From NCBI RefSeq assembly GCF_002157835.1, contig NZ_CP020809.1, forward strand, positions 2,418,001 to 2,482,000: a DNA stretch of 64,000 bases. The letters are read 5' to 3'. The notes under the pieces are model-generated. The model saw only the letters and a list, made by a program, of their open reading frames with translations. It searched no databases and was not told the origin of the DNA. This document shows, piece after piece, positions 7,941 to 17,224 of the stretch. How positions within the stretch are numbered: position 1 is the first letter of the stretch; every line of letters begins with the position of its first letter. The stretch is from Mycobacterium dioxanotrophicus. Lineage in GTDB: Bacteria > Actinomycetota > Actinomycetes > Mycobacteriales > Mycobacteriaceae. The position numbers and the translations under genes were made by a program.

Positions 7941-9626
7941 GTGGAATTGATCCTCGTCGTCGTCGGAGCCATTGTCGTCACAGCCATTGCCCACCGGCGC
8001 GGATTGGAACCCGCCCTGATCATCGTGGTCGTCGGCATCGCGGTGTCCTTCTTTCCGGATTTCGAGCCGCCCGAACTGGATTCGCACATCCTGCTGACGG
8101 TGGTGCTGCCGCCGCTGCTGTATTCGGCGGCGCTGGGATTTTCGTTCCCGACGTTCCTGCGCAACATCCGGCCGATCCTGGGTCTCGGGGTCGGGTTGGT
8201 GGTGGTGACCGCGTTCACGGTGGCCGCGGTGTCGGCCTGGCTGGTGCTGGTGCCGCTGACTTTCGGCCTGGCGTTGATCCTCGGTGCGATCGTGGCGCCT
8301 CCGGACGCGGTCACCGCGGTCGCAGTGGGCCGCAAACTCGGCCTGCCGAAGCGGGTGATGGCGATCCTGACCGGGGAGAGCCTCATCAACGATGCTGCGG
8401 CGCTGACACTGTTCAGCATCGCGGTGGCCCAGGTCGCGGGCACCCATACCTTCATCGAGGATCCTTTCCTGCTGTTCATCTTCAGCGCCCTGGTGGGGCC
8501 ACTGGTGGGGGCACTGCTGGGCTACGTCACGCTGTGGATCCGGCGGCGGCTCGCGAATCCGGGGCTGGAGACCGTTCAGGGGCTGGTGGTGCCGTTCGCG
8601 GCGTACATCGCTGCCGAGGAACTGCATGCCTCGGGTGTGCTGGCGGTCGTCGTCGCCGGCTTCGTCGTGGGCCACGGCTCGCTGGGCGCCGGATATCAGA
8701 CCCGCTTGCAGGAACGCTATGTGTGGAACTCGGTGGACGTGCTGTTGGAGGCGTTCGTCTTCGCCTACATCGGTCTGCATCTGCGGTTCGTGCTGGAGCA
8801 TCTGAACGACGCGCATGAATCGCTGATGGAGGTGGCCGTCGCGTCGGCGATCGTGCTGCTGATCGTCCTGGTGATCCGGCCGCTGTCGGTGTTCGTGATG
8901 TTCGGCCGCAACAAACTGTTCCGGCATGTCGAGAGCCGGCTGAGCGTGCCGGTGCCCGAGCGTGGTGGCCGCGGGGCGCTGGGCACGAAGGTGCGCCGTA
9001 AGCCGATGGGCAAGTGGCGCTCACGGGTGGACCGCAGGCCGCTGTCCTGGCGTGAGAGCGTGGTGGTCTCGTGGACCGGCATGCGCGGGGTGGTCACCTT
9101 GGCTGCGGCCGCGGCGATCCCGGCGACGACGATCACCGGTGAACCGTTCCCCGAGCGGGCCACCATTCAGGCCATCGCCTTCGTCGTCAGCGTCGGCACC
9201 CTGTTGATCCAGGGTTGGTCGCTGCCGCTGCTGATCCGGCGGCTGCATCTGTCGCGGTTCTGCGACGACCACGAGGTCGACCGGGCCGAGGAACTCAAGG
9301 CTGAGCGGTTGGTGCACGACGCGGCCGAGGAAGTGCTGGCGAACTTCGAGGCACCGCCGGGGATGAACCCGAGGGTGCTGACCGAGATCCGCGGCATCAT
9401 CGCGCGGCATTCACAGGATGCCGACGAAATGCCCGACCCCGAGGCCCACACCAGGCGGTCGGAGGTGTTCTCGGCGCTGTACCGCGATGTGCTGGCGGCT
9501 CAGCGGCAGGCGCTGATCGCCGAGCGGGACGCGGGCGGAATCGAAGACGAGGCGGTGCGGGCCATGCTCGAGCGGCTCGACCTGCAGGAGGCCGGCGTTT
9601 CGGCGCGGCTCGACAGCCGGTTCTGA
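7941..9626 (+). CDS. Na+/H+ antiporter, CPA1 family
   Basis: Integral membrane cation:proton antiporter, 561 residues from a GTG start 37 bp after nei1. About 12 transmembrane segments occupy the first 400 residues, starting MELILVVVGAIVVTAIAHRRG. The family signatures are visible: LPPLLYSAALGFS, then LGAIVAPPDAVTAVAVGRKLG and the ion-site region TGESLINDAAALTLF with the Asn-Asp pair. After the last membrane segment a basic loop (KVRRKPMGKWRSRVDRR) and a soluble acidic C-terminal tail of about 130 residues follow. It probably serves pH and sodium homeostasis. Confidence 0.9.
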   Translation: MELILVVVGAIVVTAIAHRRGLEPALIIVVVGIAVSFFPDFEPPELDSHILLTVVLPPLLYSAALGFSFPTFLRNIRPILGLGVGLVVVTAFTVAAVSAWLVLVPLTFGLALILGAIVAPPDAVTAVAVGRKLGLPKRVMAILTGESLINDAAALTLFSIAVAQVAGTHTFIEDPFLLFIFSALVGPLVGALLGYVTLWIRRRLANPGLETVQGLVVPFAAYIAAEELHASGVLAVVVAGFVVGHGSLGAGYQTRLQERYVWNSVDVLLEAFVFAYIGLHLRFVLEHLNDAHESLMEVAVASAIVLLIVLVIRPLSVFVMFGRNKLFRHVESRLSVPVPERGGRGALGTKVRRKPMGKWRSRVDRRPLSWRESVVVSWTGMRGVVTLAAAAAIPATTITGEPFPERATIQAIAFVVSVGTLLIQGWSLPLLIRRLHLSRFCDDHEVDRAEELKAERLVHDAAEEVLANFEAPPGMNPRVLTEIRGIIARHSQDADEMPDPEAHTRRSEVFSALYRDVLAAQRQALIAERDAGGIEDEAVRAMLERLDLQEAGVSARLDSRF

Positions 9627-9632
9627 CTATTG

Positions 9633-9691
9633 GCGAGCAGTCGCGAAAGTCCCCGAACCGCGGCGTGTCGCGGACCTTCGCGTCTGCTCGC
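9633..9691. repeat. 59-bp palindromic repeat, family 1 copy A (convergent terminator)
   Basis: Arms 9633-9652 and 9672-9691 are complementary at 18 of 20 positions and enclose a tip containing GGCGTGTCG at 9663-9671. It sits exactly between the convergent antiporter and DUF1542 genes, so it may terminate both transcripts, although no U-tract follows. The ends GCGAGCAG/CTGCTCGC, the total length and the tip are shared with the copy at 40127-40185 (same positions at 44 of 59 bases) and more loosely with 18122-18182. Confidence 0.75.
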
Positions 9692-9697
9692 GCTGGG

Positions 9698-10540
9698 TCA
9701 GAAGTCCCCGCCGCCGAAGTCGAATCCGCCGCCGTCAAAGCCGCCGCCGTCGAATCCGCCGCTGTCCCAGCCACTGGCGTCGGTGCCGCCCCAGTCGCCG
9801 GAACCGCTGTCGTAGCCGGCGTTGTCGTAGCCACCGCCGTCGTACCCGCCGGCGTCCTGCCCCGCGGCGTATCCGTCGGAGTAGCCGTCGCCGTAGCCGC
9901 TCTCGAAACCCTGCGCGCCGTAGTTGACCCCGTGCATGCCGCTGAACAACGAGTCGAACAGCAGCGCCGAACCGACGCCCCAGGCGCCGGCCACCAAGGC
10001 GGTCTTCCACCACGGCTCGGAATACCACCCGGCTGGCACGGGCCGGCCGGCCACGCGGCCGCCGGGGTAATAGTTCGGCGTGCGCTGCGACGGGGTTGGG
10101 GAGGCCTCGAGCTGACGGCCCTCGAAGTTGATGGTGCGGTCCTCGGTGACCGCGCCCGCCGACCGCTGGCCGGTCAAGGTCTCGAGTTCGGGACCGGGAT
10201 CCATGCCCATCGCGGTGCGCGCGGCGCGGACGTAGTACAGGCCCTCGATGGCGCTTTCCTTGGCCAGCGCGGCTTGCTTGGCAGTGGTCGCCTGGTCGAT
10301 CTGCGAGGACGCGGCGGTGTAGCGCTCCGATGCGTCGGCCAGCGCCTGCTTGGAAGCGTCGTCGGTGCCGGTCAGGTTGAGCACCTGGCCACCGAGCCGT
10401 TCGATGATGCGACGCGCGTCAGCCTTGGCGTCGGCGAGGGATTCGGCGGACCGTCGTCCGGCGGATTTCGACGAGCTGTAGACCGCGAACGCGATGGCGG
10501 CGATGACCAGGACGATGAGTACCAGCAAAACGCTGTTCAT
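9698..10540 (-). CDS. Membrane-anchored protein with DUF1542-like helix region and Gly/Asp-rich tail
   Basis: 280 residues. One N-terminal membrane anchor (MNSVLLVLIVLVIAAIAFAV) is followed by an alanine-rich helical region (residues about 25-110, with SLADAKADARRIIERLGG and ALADASERYTAA) of the DUF1542 type found in actinobacteria. A Pro-rich linker and a second weakly hydrophobic stretch (WWKTALVAGAWGVGSALLF) come next. The last 80 residues are a low-complexity Gly/Asp/Tyr/Ser tail with repeated GGFDGGGFDGG units. Function unknown; the layout suggests an envelope-associated protein whose tail is on the outer face. It ends 6 bp past the palindrome shared with the antiporter. Confidence 0.8.
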   Translation of the reverse strand: MNSVLLVLIVLVIAAIAFAVYSSSKSAGRRSAESLADAKADARRIIERLGGQVLNLTGTDDASKQALADASERYTAASSQIDQATTAKQAALAKESAIEGLYYVRAARTAMGMDPGPELETLTGQRSAGAVTEDRTINFEGRQLEASPTPSQRTPNYYPGGRVAGRPVPAGWYSEPWWKTALVAGAWGVGSALLFDSLFSGMHGVNYGAQGFESGYGDGYSDGYAAGQDAGGYDGGGYDNAGYDSGSGDWGGTDASGWDSGGFDGGGFDGGGFDFGGGDF

Positions 10541-10591
10541 GGCGTCCAGGGTACCGAGCAGAAACGGCGTTTCCGCGCGTCGGAGCGGGCG

Positions 10592-11776
10592 TCAGATTAC
10601 GCCGAGAGCGGAGTACACCTCGTCCGAGAGCGCGACCGTGCGCGGGTCGGCATTGCACTTGGTCGCGTCGAAAAAGTTCATCACGTACGCGTACCCGATG
10701 CGGTGTTCGAGGTCGACGAACGCATACGAGCCGCCGGACCCGCCGTGGCCGAAGATCCGTAGGTTCGGGCCGGCCACGCCGCGCTGGTTGAGCATGTAGC
10801 CCAGGCCCCAGCCGTGATCGGCGACGCGTGGGCCGAGCACCACGTCGGGGTCGAAACCGCCCTGGGACACCCGGGCCCGCTCCAGGTGCTCGCGGCTGAT
10901 CAGCTTCTCCTGGGCCAGGGCGTTGTAGAACGTCGCCATGCCCAGTGCGGACACATGAGCGTTGGTGCTGGGGAATTCGGCGGACCGCCACGTGCTCAGG
11001 GCGTGGGCGCCGAGCTCGTCGTCCGGCACGAAGTCCATCGACACCGCGAATGCGGCCCACGGATGGTCGTTCAGGTGCTGCGGCGGAGTGCATACCCTGT
11101 TCTGCGCCAGCACGCTGCGCACGGTCGGCTTGTTCAGCATCTCGGCGCAGCGATGGTGCTCGTCGGCGGGCAGGCCGATATGGACGTCGATGCCCAGCGG
11201 CTCGGCGACCTCGGTGCGCAGGTACTGGCCCAACGTGCGGCCGGTCACCCGCCGGACCACCTCGCCGAGGATGAAGCCGAAACTGACCACGTGATAGCCC
11301 TGCGCGGTGCCGGGTTCCCACCACGGCTCGGCCGCGGCCAGCCGTGCGCAGACACCGTCCCAGTCGGTCACGTCTCGCCAGTCCATCGGTTCGCGCGGGC
11401 CGATCACCCCGGACCGGTGCCCAAGCACCATGGCGATGGTGATGTCCTGCTTGCCGGCCTGAGCGAACTCCGGCCAGTACCGGGAGACCGGTGCGTAAAG
11501 GTCGATCTGACCGCGATCGGCCAGCAGATGCACGCAGCTGCTCAACAGTCCCTTGGATCCGGAGAAGACGCTGGCGAGGGTGTTCTCTCGCCACGGGCGC
11601 GTGCCTGCCGCGTCGGCCGACCCACCCCACAGGTTGACCACCAGCTCGTCCTCGACCCAGACCGCGACGGCGGCGCCGACCTCGCCACGCTCGGCGAAGT
11701 TGCGTTCGAACGCGTCTCGTACCCGAGCGAATTGCGGCAGGCATGTGCCCGCTATCGGGGCAGCGGTTGTGATCAT
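10592..11776 (-). CDS. lipP: Serine-hydrolase esterase of the beta-lactamase family (LipP-like)
   Basis: Class C beta-lactamase-fold esterase, 394 residues, close to M. tuberculosis Rv2463 by content and position. The nucleophile motif is Ser-Gly-Ser-Lys (SxxK) in SVFSGSKGLLSS; the second motif Tyr is in GYHVVSFG; FGHGGSGGSYAF near the C-terminus matches the HxG third motif. No signal peptide is visible, so it is probably cytoplasmic. The ATG at 11776 is preferred over an upstream start at 11863 because a clean ribosome-binding site (CAGGAG) precedes it. It likely hydrolyses short-chain esters or lactams; the natural substrate is not known. Confidence 0.88.
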   Translation of the reverse strand: MITTAAPIAGTCLPQFARVRDAFERNFAERGEVGAAVAVWVEDELVVNLWGGSADAAGTRPWRENTLASVFSGSKGLLSSCVHLLADRGQIDLYAPVSRYWPEFAQAGKQDITIAMVLGHRSGVIGPREPMDWRDVTDWDGVCARLAAAEPWWEPGTAQGYHVVSFGFILGEVVRRVTGRTLGQYLRTEVAEPLGIDVHIGLPADEHHRCAEMLNKPTVRSVLAQNRVCTPPQHLNDHPWAAFAVSMDFVPDDELGAHALSTWRSAEFPSTNAHVSALGMATFYNALAQEKLISREHLERARVSQGGFDPDVVLGPRVADHGWGLGYMLNQRGVAGPNLRIFGHGGSGGSYAFVDLEHRIGYAYVMNFFDATKCNADPRTVALSDEVYSALGVI

Positions 11777-12532
11777 GCTGGCTCCTGTGGGTTGGACCGG
11801 AGCCGTTGGCCGGTGAGTTGGGGTCGAGCACCAATGTACGGGCCGGAGCTGTGACCACCACAACGGCCGAAATCGATTGGAAGCAATTCGAGACCGGGCC
11901 GTGATCAGGCTCTCAGGTTCAGGTGGCGTTCGCCATTGTCGTTCTCGGCGTCAATTTCCTGTGGCACAGTGCGCTGTCGGCGTCGACGTCGCCGATTTCG
12001 CGATGGCGTCGAATTGCCCACTGGCACAAATGAACTCCGGCCAGCGGAACCGATTCACCAACGCGCCTGCTCGGGTCGGTGGTAACCGGCGCGGCGTAAC
12101 AAATCGGGTGCGGATGAATACGCTTGTGTCTCAGGGGAAACGGCAACCGCGGCAGGATCGACACAGACTCATTGGACCCTGGTCGAAGACGCTGCAGTTC
12201 GAACATCAATCGCGTAGAACACCTGGCTGTCGTCGGCGCGAACCACCAGGAACGTGACGTAGCCATGGGGCCGGCACTTGTCACCCGCCGCGGCCGTGCA
12301 GCCCGCCACCGTATGCCCCAACACGGTCACGCTGTCGGTGAACCAGAGCAGCAAGACCAGGCTGCGCTGGGAGGAGATGCTGCGCGCGCCGGAATCGCCC
12401 GCGCCCCCCACCTGTGTCCCGAGCCCCATCAATACTGTCCGTCGGCCTATGCCACCGGAACCTGACGACGCGCAACACTGGCAACTCTGATACGCAGCTG
12501 CCTCACAGGGCGCAGGGCGGTACACAAAAAAA
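11777..12532. other. Gene-free stretch between lipP and tRNA-Gly
   Basis: About 750 bases with only short overlapping open frames on both strands. None has a convincing ribosome-binding site, codon bias or recognisable domain. The 5' part presumably carries the lipP promoter; the 3' end is the tRNA-Gly terminator. A minus-strand frame at 12169-12525 is the longest but looks accidental. Confidence 0.5.
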
Positions 12533-12549
12533 CCGCCCTAACAGGGCGG
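12524..12549 (-). terminator. Intrinsic terminator of tRNA-Gly
   Basis: On the minus strand a 7-bp perfect stem (12533-12539 with 12543-12549, loop of three) is followed by a run of seven T residues at 12526-12532. It lies directly downstream of the tRNA-Gly gene. Confidence 0.85.
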
Positions 12550-12555
12550 TCCTTG

Positions 12556-12629
12556 TGGAGCGGGCGACGGGAATCGAACCCGCGTAGCTAGTTTGGAAGA
12601 CTAGGGCTCTACCATTGAGCTACGCCCGC
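12556..12629 (-). tRNA. tRNA-Gly (anticodon TCC)
   Basis: Full cloverleaf on the minus strand: acceptor GCGGGCG pairs with CGCCCGC, D-arm GCTC/GAGC, anticodon stem CTAGT/ACTAG with loop CTTCCAA (anticodon TCC), T-arm GGGTTCGATTCCC. Unlike its neighbour, the CCA end is encoded (12556-12558). The gene sits at the same place in the M. tuberculosis backbone between lipP and tig. Confidence 0.95.
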
Positions 12630-12767
12630 ATGTGCAGCATCAGCACTGTACCGGTGTGCCCCCAATCAAATCCAATTGAAGGCTTCAGGTGGTCAGGCCG
12701 TAGTATCTCGCGTGGTCCTTTTGTGGGTTTCGCACCTGCGATCGGCCACGCAGACAAACGATGCACA

Positions 12768-12841
12768 CGGGGTGTAGCGCAGCTTGGTAGCGCATCCGCT
12801 TTGGGAGCGGAAGGCCGCAGGTTCAAATCCTGTCACCCCGA
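12768..12841 (+). tRNA. tRNA-Pro (anticodon TGG)
   Basis: Plus-strand cloverleaf: acceptor CGGGGTG pairs with CACCCCG, D-arm GCGC/GCGC, anticodon loop TTTGGGA (anticodon TGG) in a CCGCT/AGCGG stem, T-arm with GGTTCAAATCC. No CCA is encoded. It lies 41 bp upstream of tig and could be co-transcribed with it. Confidence 0.95.
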
Positions 12842-12882
12842 CTCACCCGCCAGAACGACAGAACTATCTAGGAGCAACAAGA

Positions 12883-14274
12883 GTGAAGAGCACGGTCGAG
12901 CAGCTGAGCCCCACCCGGGTGCGCATCAATGTGGAGGTGCCCTTCACCGAGTTGGAGCCGGACTTCGACCGGGCATTCAAGGAGCTGGCCAAGCAGGTCC
13001 GCCTGCCCGGCTTCCGTCCCGGCAAGGCTCCCCGCAAGCTGCTGGAGGCCCGCATCGGCCGCGGTGCCGTGCTGGAGCAGGTCGTCAACGATGCGTTGCC
13101 CAGCCGCTACAGCGAGGCCGTGTCGACGTCCGACATCAAGCCGCTCGGCCAGCCCGAGATCGAGGTCACCAAGCTTGAGGACGGCGAGGAGCTGGTGTTC
13201 ACCGCCGAGGTGGACGTCCGCCCCGAGATCACGCTGCCCGACCTGGAGGCGCTGAAGATCACCGTCGACCCGATCGAGGTCACCGACGAAGAGGTCGACG
13301 CCGAGCTGCAGTCGCTGCGCGCCCGGTTCGGCACCCTGACCGGCGTCGAGCGTCCCGCGCAGGAGGGCGACTTCGTCTCCATCGACCTGTCGGCCACCGT
13401 CGACGGCGAGGATGTGCCCGAGGCCAAGACCGAGGGGCTCTCGCACGAGGTCGGTTCCGGCCAGTTGATCGACGGTCTCGACGATGCCATCACCGGCCTG
13501 ACCGCAGGTGAGTCCAAGGTGTTCACCACCAAGCTGGCCGCAGGCGAGCACGCCGGCAAGGACGCCGAGGTGACCGTCACCGTCAAGTCGGTCAAGGAGC
13601 GCGAGCTGCCCGAGGCGGACGACGAATTCGCCCAGCTGGCAAGCGAATTCGACACCTTCGAAGAGCTCAAGGAAAGCCTCGTCGAGCAGGTGAAGCGCGT
13701 CAAGAGCGTGCAGCAGGCCGAGCAGATCCGGGACAAGGCGCTGGAGGAACTGCTCGAGCAGACCGAGGTTCCGCTGCCGGAGAACATCGTGCAGGCCCAG
13801 GTCGACGACACCCTGCACAACCGGATCCACGCCCTCGACCACGACGAGGACAAGTTCGCCGAGCAGCTGACCGAACAGGGCAGCAGCCGTGAGGAATTCG
13901 ACGCCGACAACCGCACCCACGCGGAGAAGGCCATCAAGACCCAGCTGCTGATGGACGCGCTCGCCGACAAGCTCGACGTCCAGGTGGGCCAGAACGACCT
14001 CACCGAGCGCCTGGTGCTGATGTCGCGTCAGTACGGCATCGAGCCGCAGCAGCTCATCCAGCTCCTGCAGCAGAACAACCAGCTGCCGGCCATGTTCGCC
14101 GATGTGCGGCGCGCGTTGACCATCGCCGCCGTCGTGCACGCCGCCACCGTCACCGACACCGACGGCACGGTCGTCGACACCACCGAGCTCTTCGGCCCGG
14201 TCGGCAACGGCGAAGCCGAGGGTGAGCAGGACAGCAGCGACGAGGCCGACAAGGACGCCGACAGCGCCGAGTGA
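12883..14274 (+). CDS. tig: Trigger factor
   Basis: Ribosome-associated chaperone and peptidyl-prolyl isomerase, 463 residues. The N-terminal ribosome-binding domain shows the signature [19 protein letters not shown] near residue 45. The FKBP-type domain follows around residues 150-240 ([37 protein letters not shown]), then the helical C-terminal chaperone arms and an acidic tail typical of actinobacteria. The GTG start at 12883 is preceded by TAGGAG. It heads the tig-clpP1-clpP2-clpX block, linking folding with degradation. Confidence 0.97.
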   Translation: MKSTVEQLSPTRVRINVEVPFTELEPDFDRAFKELAKQVRLPGFRPGKAPRKLLEARIGRGAVLEQVVNDALPSRYSEAVSTSDIKPLGQPEIEVTKLEDGEELVFTAEVDVRPEITLPDLEALKITVDPIEVTDEEVDAELQSLRARFGTLTGVERPAQEGDFVSIDLSATVDGEDVPEAKTEGLSHEVGSGQLIDGLDDAITGLTAGESKVFTTKLAAGEHAGKDAEVTVTVKSVKERELPEADDEFAQLASEFDTFEELKESLVEQVKRVKSVQQAEQIRDKALEELLEQTEVPLPENIVQAQVDDTLHNRIHALDHDEDKFAEQLTEQGSSREEFDADNRTHAEKAIKTQLLMDALADKLDVQVGQNDLTERLVLMSRQYGIEPQQLIQLLQQNNQLPAMFADVRRALTIAAVVHAATVTDTDGTVVDTTELFGPVGNGEAEGEQDSSDEADKDADSAE

Positions 14275-14371
14275 CGCTGTGAGCGAACGCGCCCCTGTCT
14301 GGGAGTGCGCGGCGTTGCAGGTTGGTTAATGTCGTCAGTACCAAGACGTAAGAGAAAGCAGGTATCCAGTC

Positions 14372-14983
14372 GTGACTGACATGCGTGGCGCCGGGGCAGG
14401 GCTCAACCTTGTCGACTCGGTGTACGAGCGACTGCTCTCCGAGCGGATCATCTTCCTGGGCTCCCAAGTTGACGACGACATTGCCAACCGGCTGTGCGCG
14501 CAGATTCTGCTGCTGTCGGCGGAGGATCCGACCAAGGACATCCACCTGTACATCAACTCGCCCGGCGGCTCCATCAGCGCGGGCATGGCGATCTACGACA
14601 CCATGGTGTTGGCGCCGTGCGACATCGCGACCTACGCGATGGGCATGGCCGCGTCGATGGGGGAGTTCCTCCTCGCCGCGGGAACCAAGGGCAAGCGCTA
14701 CGCGCTGCCGCACGCCCGCATCCTGATGCACCAGCCGCTCGGCGGTGTCACGGGTAGCGCGGCCGACATCGCGATCCAGGCCGAGCAGTTCGCGGTCATC
14801 AAGAAGGAGATGTTCCGGCTCAACGCTGAGTTCACCGGTCAGACGATCGAGCGCATCGAGGCCGACTCGGACCGCGACCGCTGGTTCACCGCACCGGAAG
14901 CCCTGGAGTATGGGTTCGTCGACCACATCATCACCAGCGCCAACGTCAACGGCACCGGACCGGGAGCAGGACTAGACAAATGA
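14372..14983 (+). CDS. clpP1: ATP-dependent Clp protease proteolytic subunit 1
   Basis: Self-compartmentalising serine protease subunit, 203 residues. The catalytic triad is Ser95 (GMAASMGEF), His120 (ARILMHQP) and probably Asp169 (EADSDRDRW). In mycobacteria ClpP1 and ClpP2 form a mixed two-ring tetradecamer that is essential and works with ClpX or ClpC1. A GTG start at 14372 is used here; an in-frame ATG three codons later is possible, as the N-terminus is normally processed. The 97-bp gap after tig probably holds the operon promoter. Coupled to clpP2 by an ATGA overlap. Confidence 0.97.
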   Translation: MTDMRGAGAGLNLVDSVYERLLSERIIFLGSQVDDDIANRLCAQILLLSAEDPTKDIHLYINSPGGSISAGMAIYDTMVLAPCDIATYAMGMAASMGEFLLAAGTKGKRYALPHARILMHQPLGGVTGSAADIAIQAEQFAVIKKEMFRLNAEFTGQTIERIEADSDRDRWFTAPEALEYGFVDHIITSANVNGTGPGAGLDK

Positions 14984-15639
14984 CCGACCAGATTCATCCG
15001 TCATTGGACGCCCGCGTGCAGCCGCAGGCCCGCTACATCCTGCCGTCGTTCATCGAGCACAGCAGCTTCGGCGTCAAGGAATCCAACCCGTACAACAAGC
15101 TGTTCGAGGAACGCATCATCTTCCTCGGCGTGCAGGTGGACGACGCGTCGGCCAACGACATCATGGCGCAGCTGCTGGTGCTGGAGTCGCTGGATCCCGA
15201 CCGCGACATCACCATGTACATCAACTCGCCGGGTGGCTCGTTCACCTCGCTGATGGCGATCTACGACACCATGCAGTACGTGCGGGCCGACATCCAGACC
15301 GTGTGCCTGGGTCAGGCCGCGTCGGCCGCCGCGGTGCTGCTCGCCGCCGGAACCCCCGGCAAGCGTCTCGCACTGCCCAACGCCCGGGTGCTCATCCACC
15401 AGCCCTCGCTGGGTGGCGTCATCCAGGGCCAGTTCTCCGACCTGGAGATCCAGGCCGCCGAGATCGAGCGCATGCGTACCCTGATGGAGACCACGCTGGC
15501 GCGGCACACCGGCAAGGATCCCGAGGTCATCCGCAAGGACACCGACCGCGACAAGATTCTGACCGCCGAGCAAGCCAAGGATTACGGCATCATCGACACG
15601 GTGCTGGAGTACCGGAAGTTGTCGGCGCAGAAGTCGTAG
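14980..15639 (+). CDS. clpP2: ATP-dependent Clp protease proteolytic subunit 2
   Basis: Second Clp protease ring subunit, 219 residues. The nucleophile is Ser115 ([10 protein letters not shown]) and the base His140 (ARVLIHQPS), with the Asp in [10 protein letters not shown]. The N-terminal extension (about 15 residues longer than ClpP1, [16 protein letters not shown]) is the processed propeptide region typical of mycobacterial ClpP2. Its start overlaps the clpP1 stop (ATGA), ensuring equal amounts of the two rings. Confidence 0.97.
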   Translation: MTDQIHPSLDARVQPQARYILPSFIEHSSFGVKESNPYNKLFEERIIFLGVQVDDASANDIMAQLLVLESLDPDRDITMYINSPGGSFTSLMAIYDTMQYVRADIQTVCLGQAASAAAVLLAAGTPGKRLALPNARVLIHQPSLGGVIQGQFSDLEIQAAEIERMRTLMETTLARHTGKDPEVIRKDTDRDKILTAEQAKDYGIIDTVLEYRKLSAQKS

Positions 15640-15648
15640 GCCAGACCG

Positions 15649-15718
15649 ATCGTCTCCGGCAGCGACACGCCCGTGTAACAGTCAGCGCACTGACGGGTCG
15701 TGAGCCGCCGGAGACGAT
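15649..15718 (+). terminator. 70-base inverted repeat after clpP2
   Basis: A perfect 12-bp outer stem (15649-15660 with 15707-15718, GATCGTCTCCGGC side) encloses further imperfect pairing and an inner 5-bp hairpin at 15681-15694. No T-tract follows, so it may be a Rho-independent terminator of the U-less mycobacterial type or an RNA-processing structure. It separates clpP1P2 from clpX. Confidence 0.55.
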
Positions 15719-15869
15719 ATGTTCTCCTGCACAGGTAAATATCACCAACGCGATTCGGCTTTATCGGTCGCACCGCGGAGGAGCGAACGGGTAGCGTCGG
15801 GTTTAACGCCCGGGGAAACCCTCGAAATGGCGAAACGACTGACCGCGAACAGGAAGTAGGACCCCCCGA

Positions 15870-17150
15870 ATGGCGCGCATCGGAGACGGCGGTGACCTGC
15901 TGAAGTGCTCGTTCTGTGGAAAGAGCCAAAAGCAGGTCAAGAAGCTCATCGCGGGTCCCGGCGTCTATATCTGCGATGAGTGCATCGACCTGTGCAACGA
16001 GATCATCGAGGAGGAGCTCGCCGACGCTGACGACGTCAAGCTTGACGAGCTGCCCAAACCTGCGGAGATCCGCGAGTTCCTCGAGGGCTACGTGATCGGC
16101 CAGGACACCGCGAAGCGGACCCTGGCGGTGGCTGTCTACAACCACTACAAGCGCATCCAGGCCGGCGAGAAGTCCCGCGACTCCCGCTCGGAGCCGGTTG
16201 AGCTGACCAAGTCGAACATCCTCATGCTGGGACCCACCGGCTGCGGCAAGACCTACCTGGCGCAGACCCTCGCCAAGATGCTCAACGTCCCGTTCGCCAT
16301 CGCGGACGCGACGGCGCTCACCGAGGCCGGATACGTCGGCGAGGACGTCGAGAACATTCTGCTCAAGCTGATTCAGGCCGCGGACTACGACGTCAAGCGG
16401 GCCGAGACCGGCATCATCTACATCGACGAGGTCGACAAGATCGCCCGTAAGAGCGAGAACCCGTCGATCACGCGCGACGTCTCCGGTGAGGGCGTGCAGC
16501 AGGCACTGCTGAAGATCCTCGAAGGCACGCAGGCCTCGGTGCCCCCGCAGGGCGGTCGCAAGCATCCGCATCAGGAATTCATCCAGATCGACACCACCAA
16601 CGTGCTGTTCATCGTCGCGGGTGCCTTCGCCGGCCTGGAGAAGATCGTCTCCGACCGGGTCGGCAAGCGCGGCCTGGGCTTCGGCGCCGAGGTGCGGTCC
16701 AAGGCCGAGATCGACACCCAGGATCACTTCGCCGAGGTCATGCCCGAGGACCTGATCAAGTTCGGGCTCATCCCCGAGTTCATCGGCCGGTTGCCGGTCG
16801 TGGCGTCGGTGACCAACCTCGACAAGGAGTCGTTGGTCAAGATCCTCTCCGAGCCCAAGAACGCGCTGGTCAAGCAGTACGTGCGACTGTTCGAGATGGA
16901 CGGCGTCGAGTTGGAGTTCACCGACGAGGCGCTGGAGGCCATCGCCGACCAGGCGATCCACCGCGGCACCGGCGCTCGTGGCCTACGCGCCATCATGGAA
17001 GAGGTGCTGCTGCCGGTCATGTACGACATCCCCAGCCGCGACGATGTCGCCAAGGTGGTTGTCACCAAGGAGACCGTGCAGGACAACGTTCTGCCGACCA
17101 TCGTGCCGCGCAAGCCCTCGCGGGCGGAGCGCCGCGACAAGAGCGCCTAG
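15870..17150 (+). CDS. clpX: ATP-dependent Clp protease ATP-binding subunit ClpX
   Basis: AAA+ unfoldase that feeds substrates to ClpP1P2, 426 residues. The N-terminal zinc-binding domain has Cys13, Cys16, Cys35 and Cys38. Walker A is GPTGCGKT near residue 120, Walker [12 protein letters not shown], and the ClpP-docking loop carries GLGF in [12 protein letters not shown]. Sensor 2 is [11 protein letters not shown] near the C-terminus. The gene has its own 230-bp upstream region, so it can be expressed apart from clpP1P2. The ATG is placed by the conserved start [17 protein letters not shown]. Confidence 0.98.
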   Translation: MARIGDGGDLLKCSFCGKSQKQVKKLIAGPGVYICDECIDLCNEIIEEELADADDVKLDELPKPAEIREFLEGYVIGQDTAKRTLAVAVYNHYKRIQAGEKSRDSRSEPVELTKSNILMLGPTGCGKTYLAQTLAKMLNVPFAIADATALTEAGYVGEDVENILLKLIQAADYDVKRAETGIIYIDEVDKIARKSENPSITRDVSGEGVQQALLKILEGTQASVPPQGGRKHPHQEFIQIDTTNVLFIVAGAFAGLEKIVSDRVGKRGLGFGAEVRSKAEIDTQDHFAEVMPEDLIKFGLIPEFIGRLPVVASVTNLDKESLVKILSEPKNALVKQYVRLFEMDGVELEFTDEALEAIADQAIHRGTGARGLRAIMEEVLLPVMYDIPSRDDVAKVVVTKETVQDNVLPTIVPRKPSRAERRDKSA

Positions 17151-17164
17151 CTGTTCATCGAATT

Positions 17165-17209
17165 TGCACTGAGGGTCGTGATCCCAGCCGGATCACGACC
17201 CTCAGTGCA
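17165..17209. terminator. Bidirectional terminator between clpX and fdhD
   Basis: A perfect 20-bp stem (17165-17184 with 17190-17209) around a five-base loop, flanked by short A/T runs on both sides (AATTTGCA and TGCATTTT). It sits between the convergent clpX and fdhD genes and can end transcription from both. Confidence 0.92.
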
Positions 17210-17224
17210 TTTTCGACGAAGTAT

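Noticed and set aside
12169..12525. Minus-strand open frame of 118 residues upstream of the tRNA-Gly terminator
   Set aside because: It lacks a ribosome-binding site, starts inside the terminator area, has no recognisable domain and competes with equally long frames on both strands.
12868..14139. Long minus-strand frame opposite tig
   Set aside because: Shadow of the trigger factor gene, with Leu/Val/Asp-rich translation typical of antisense frames.
14275..14371. Possible ClgR box upstream of clpP1
   Set aside because: The region has GCG-rich inverted bits, but I could not find a convincing match to the known ClgR motif by eye.
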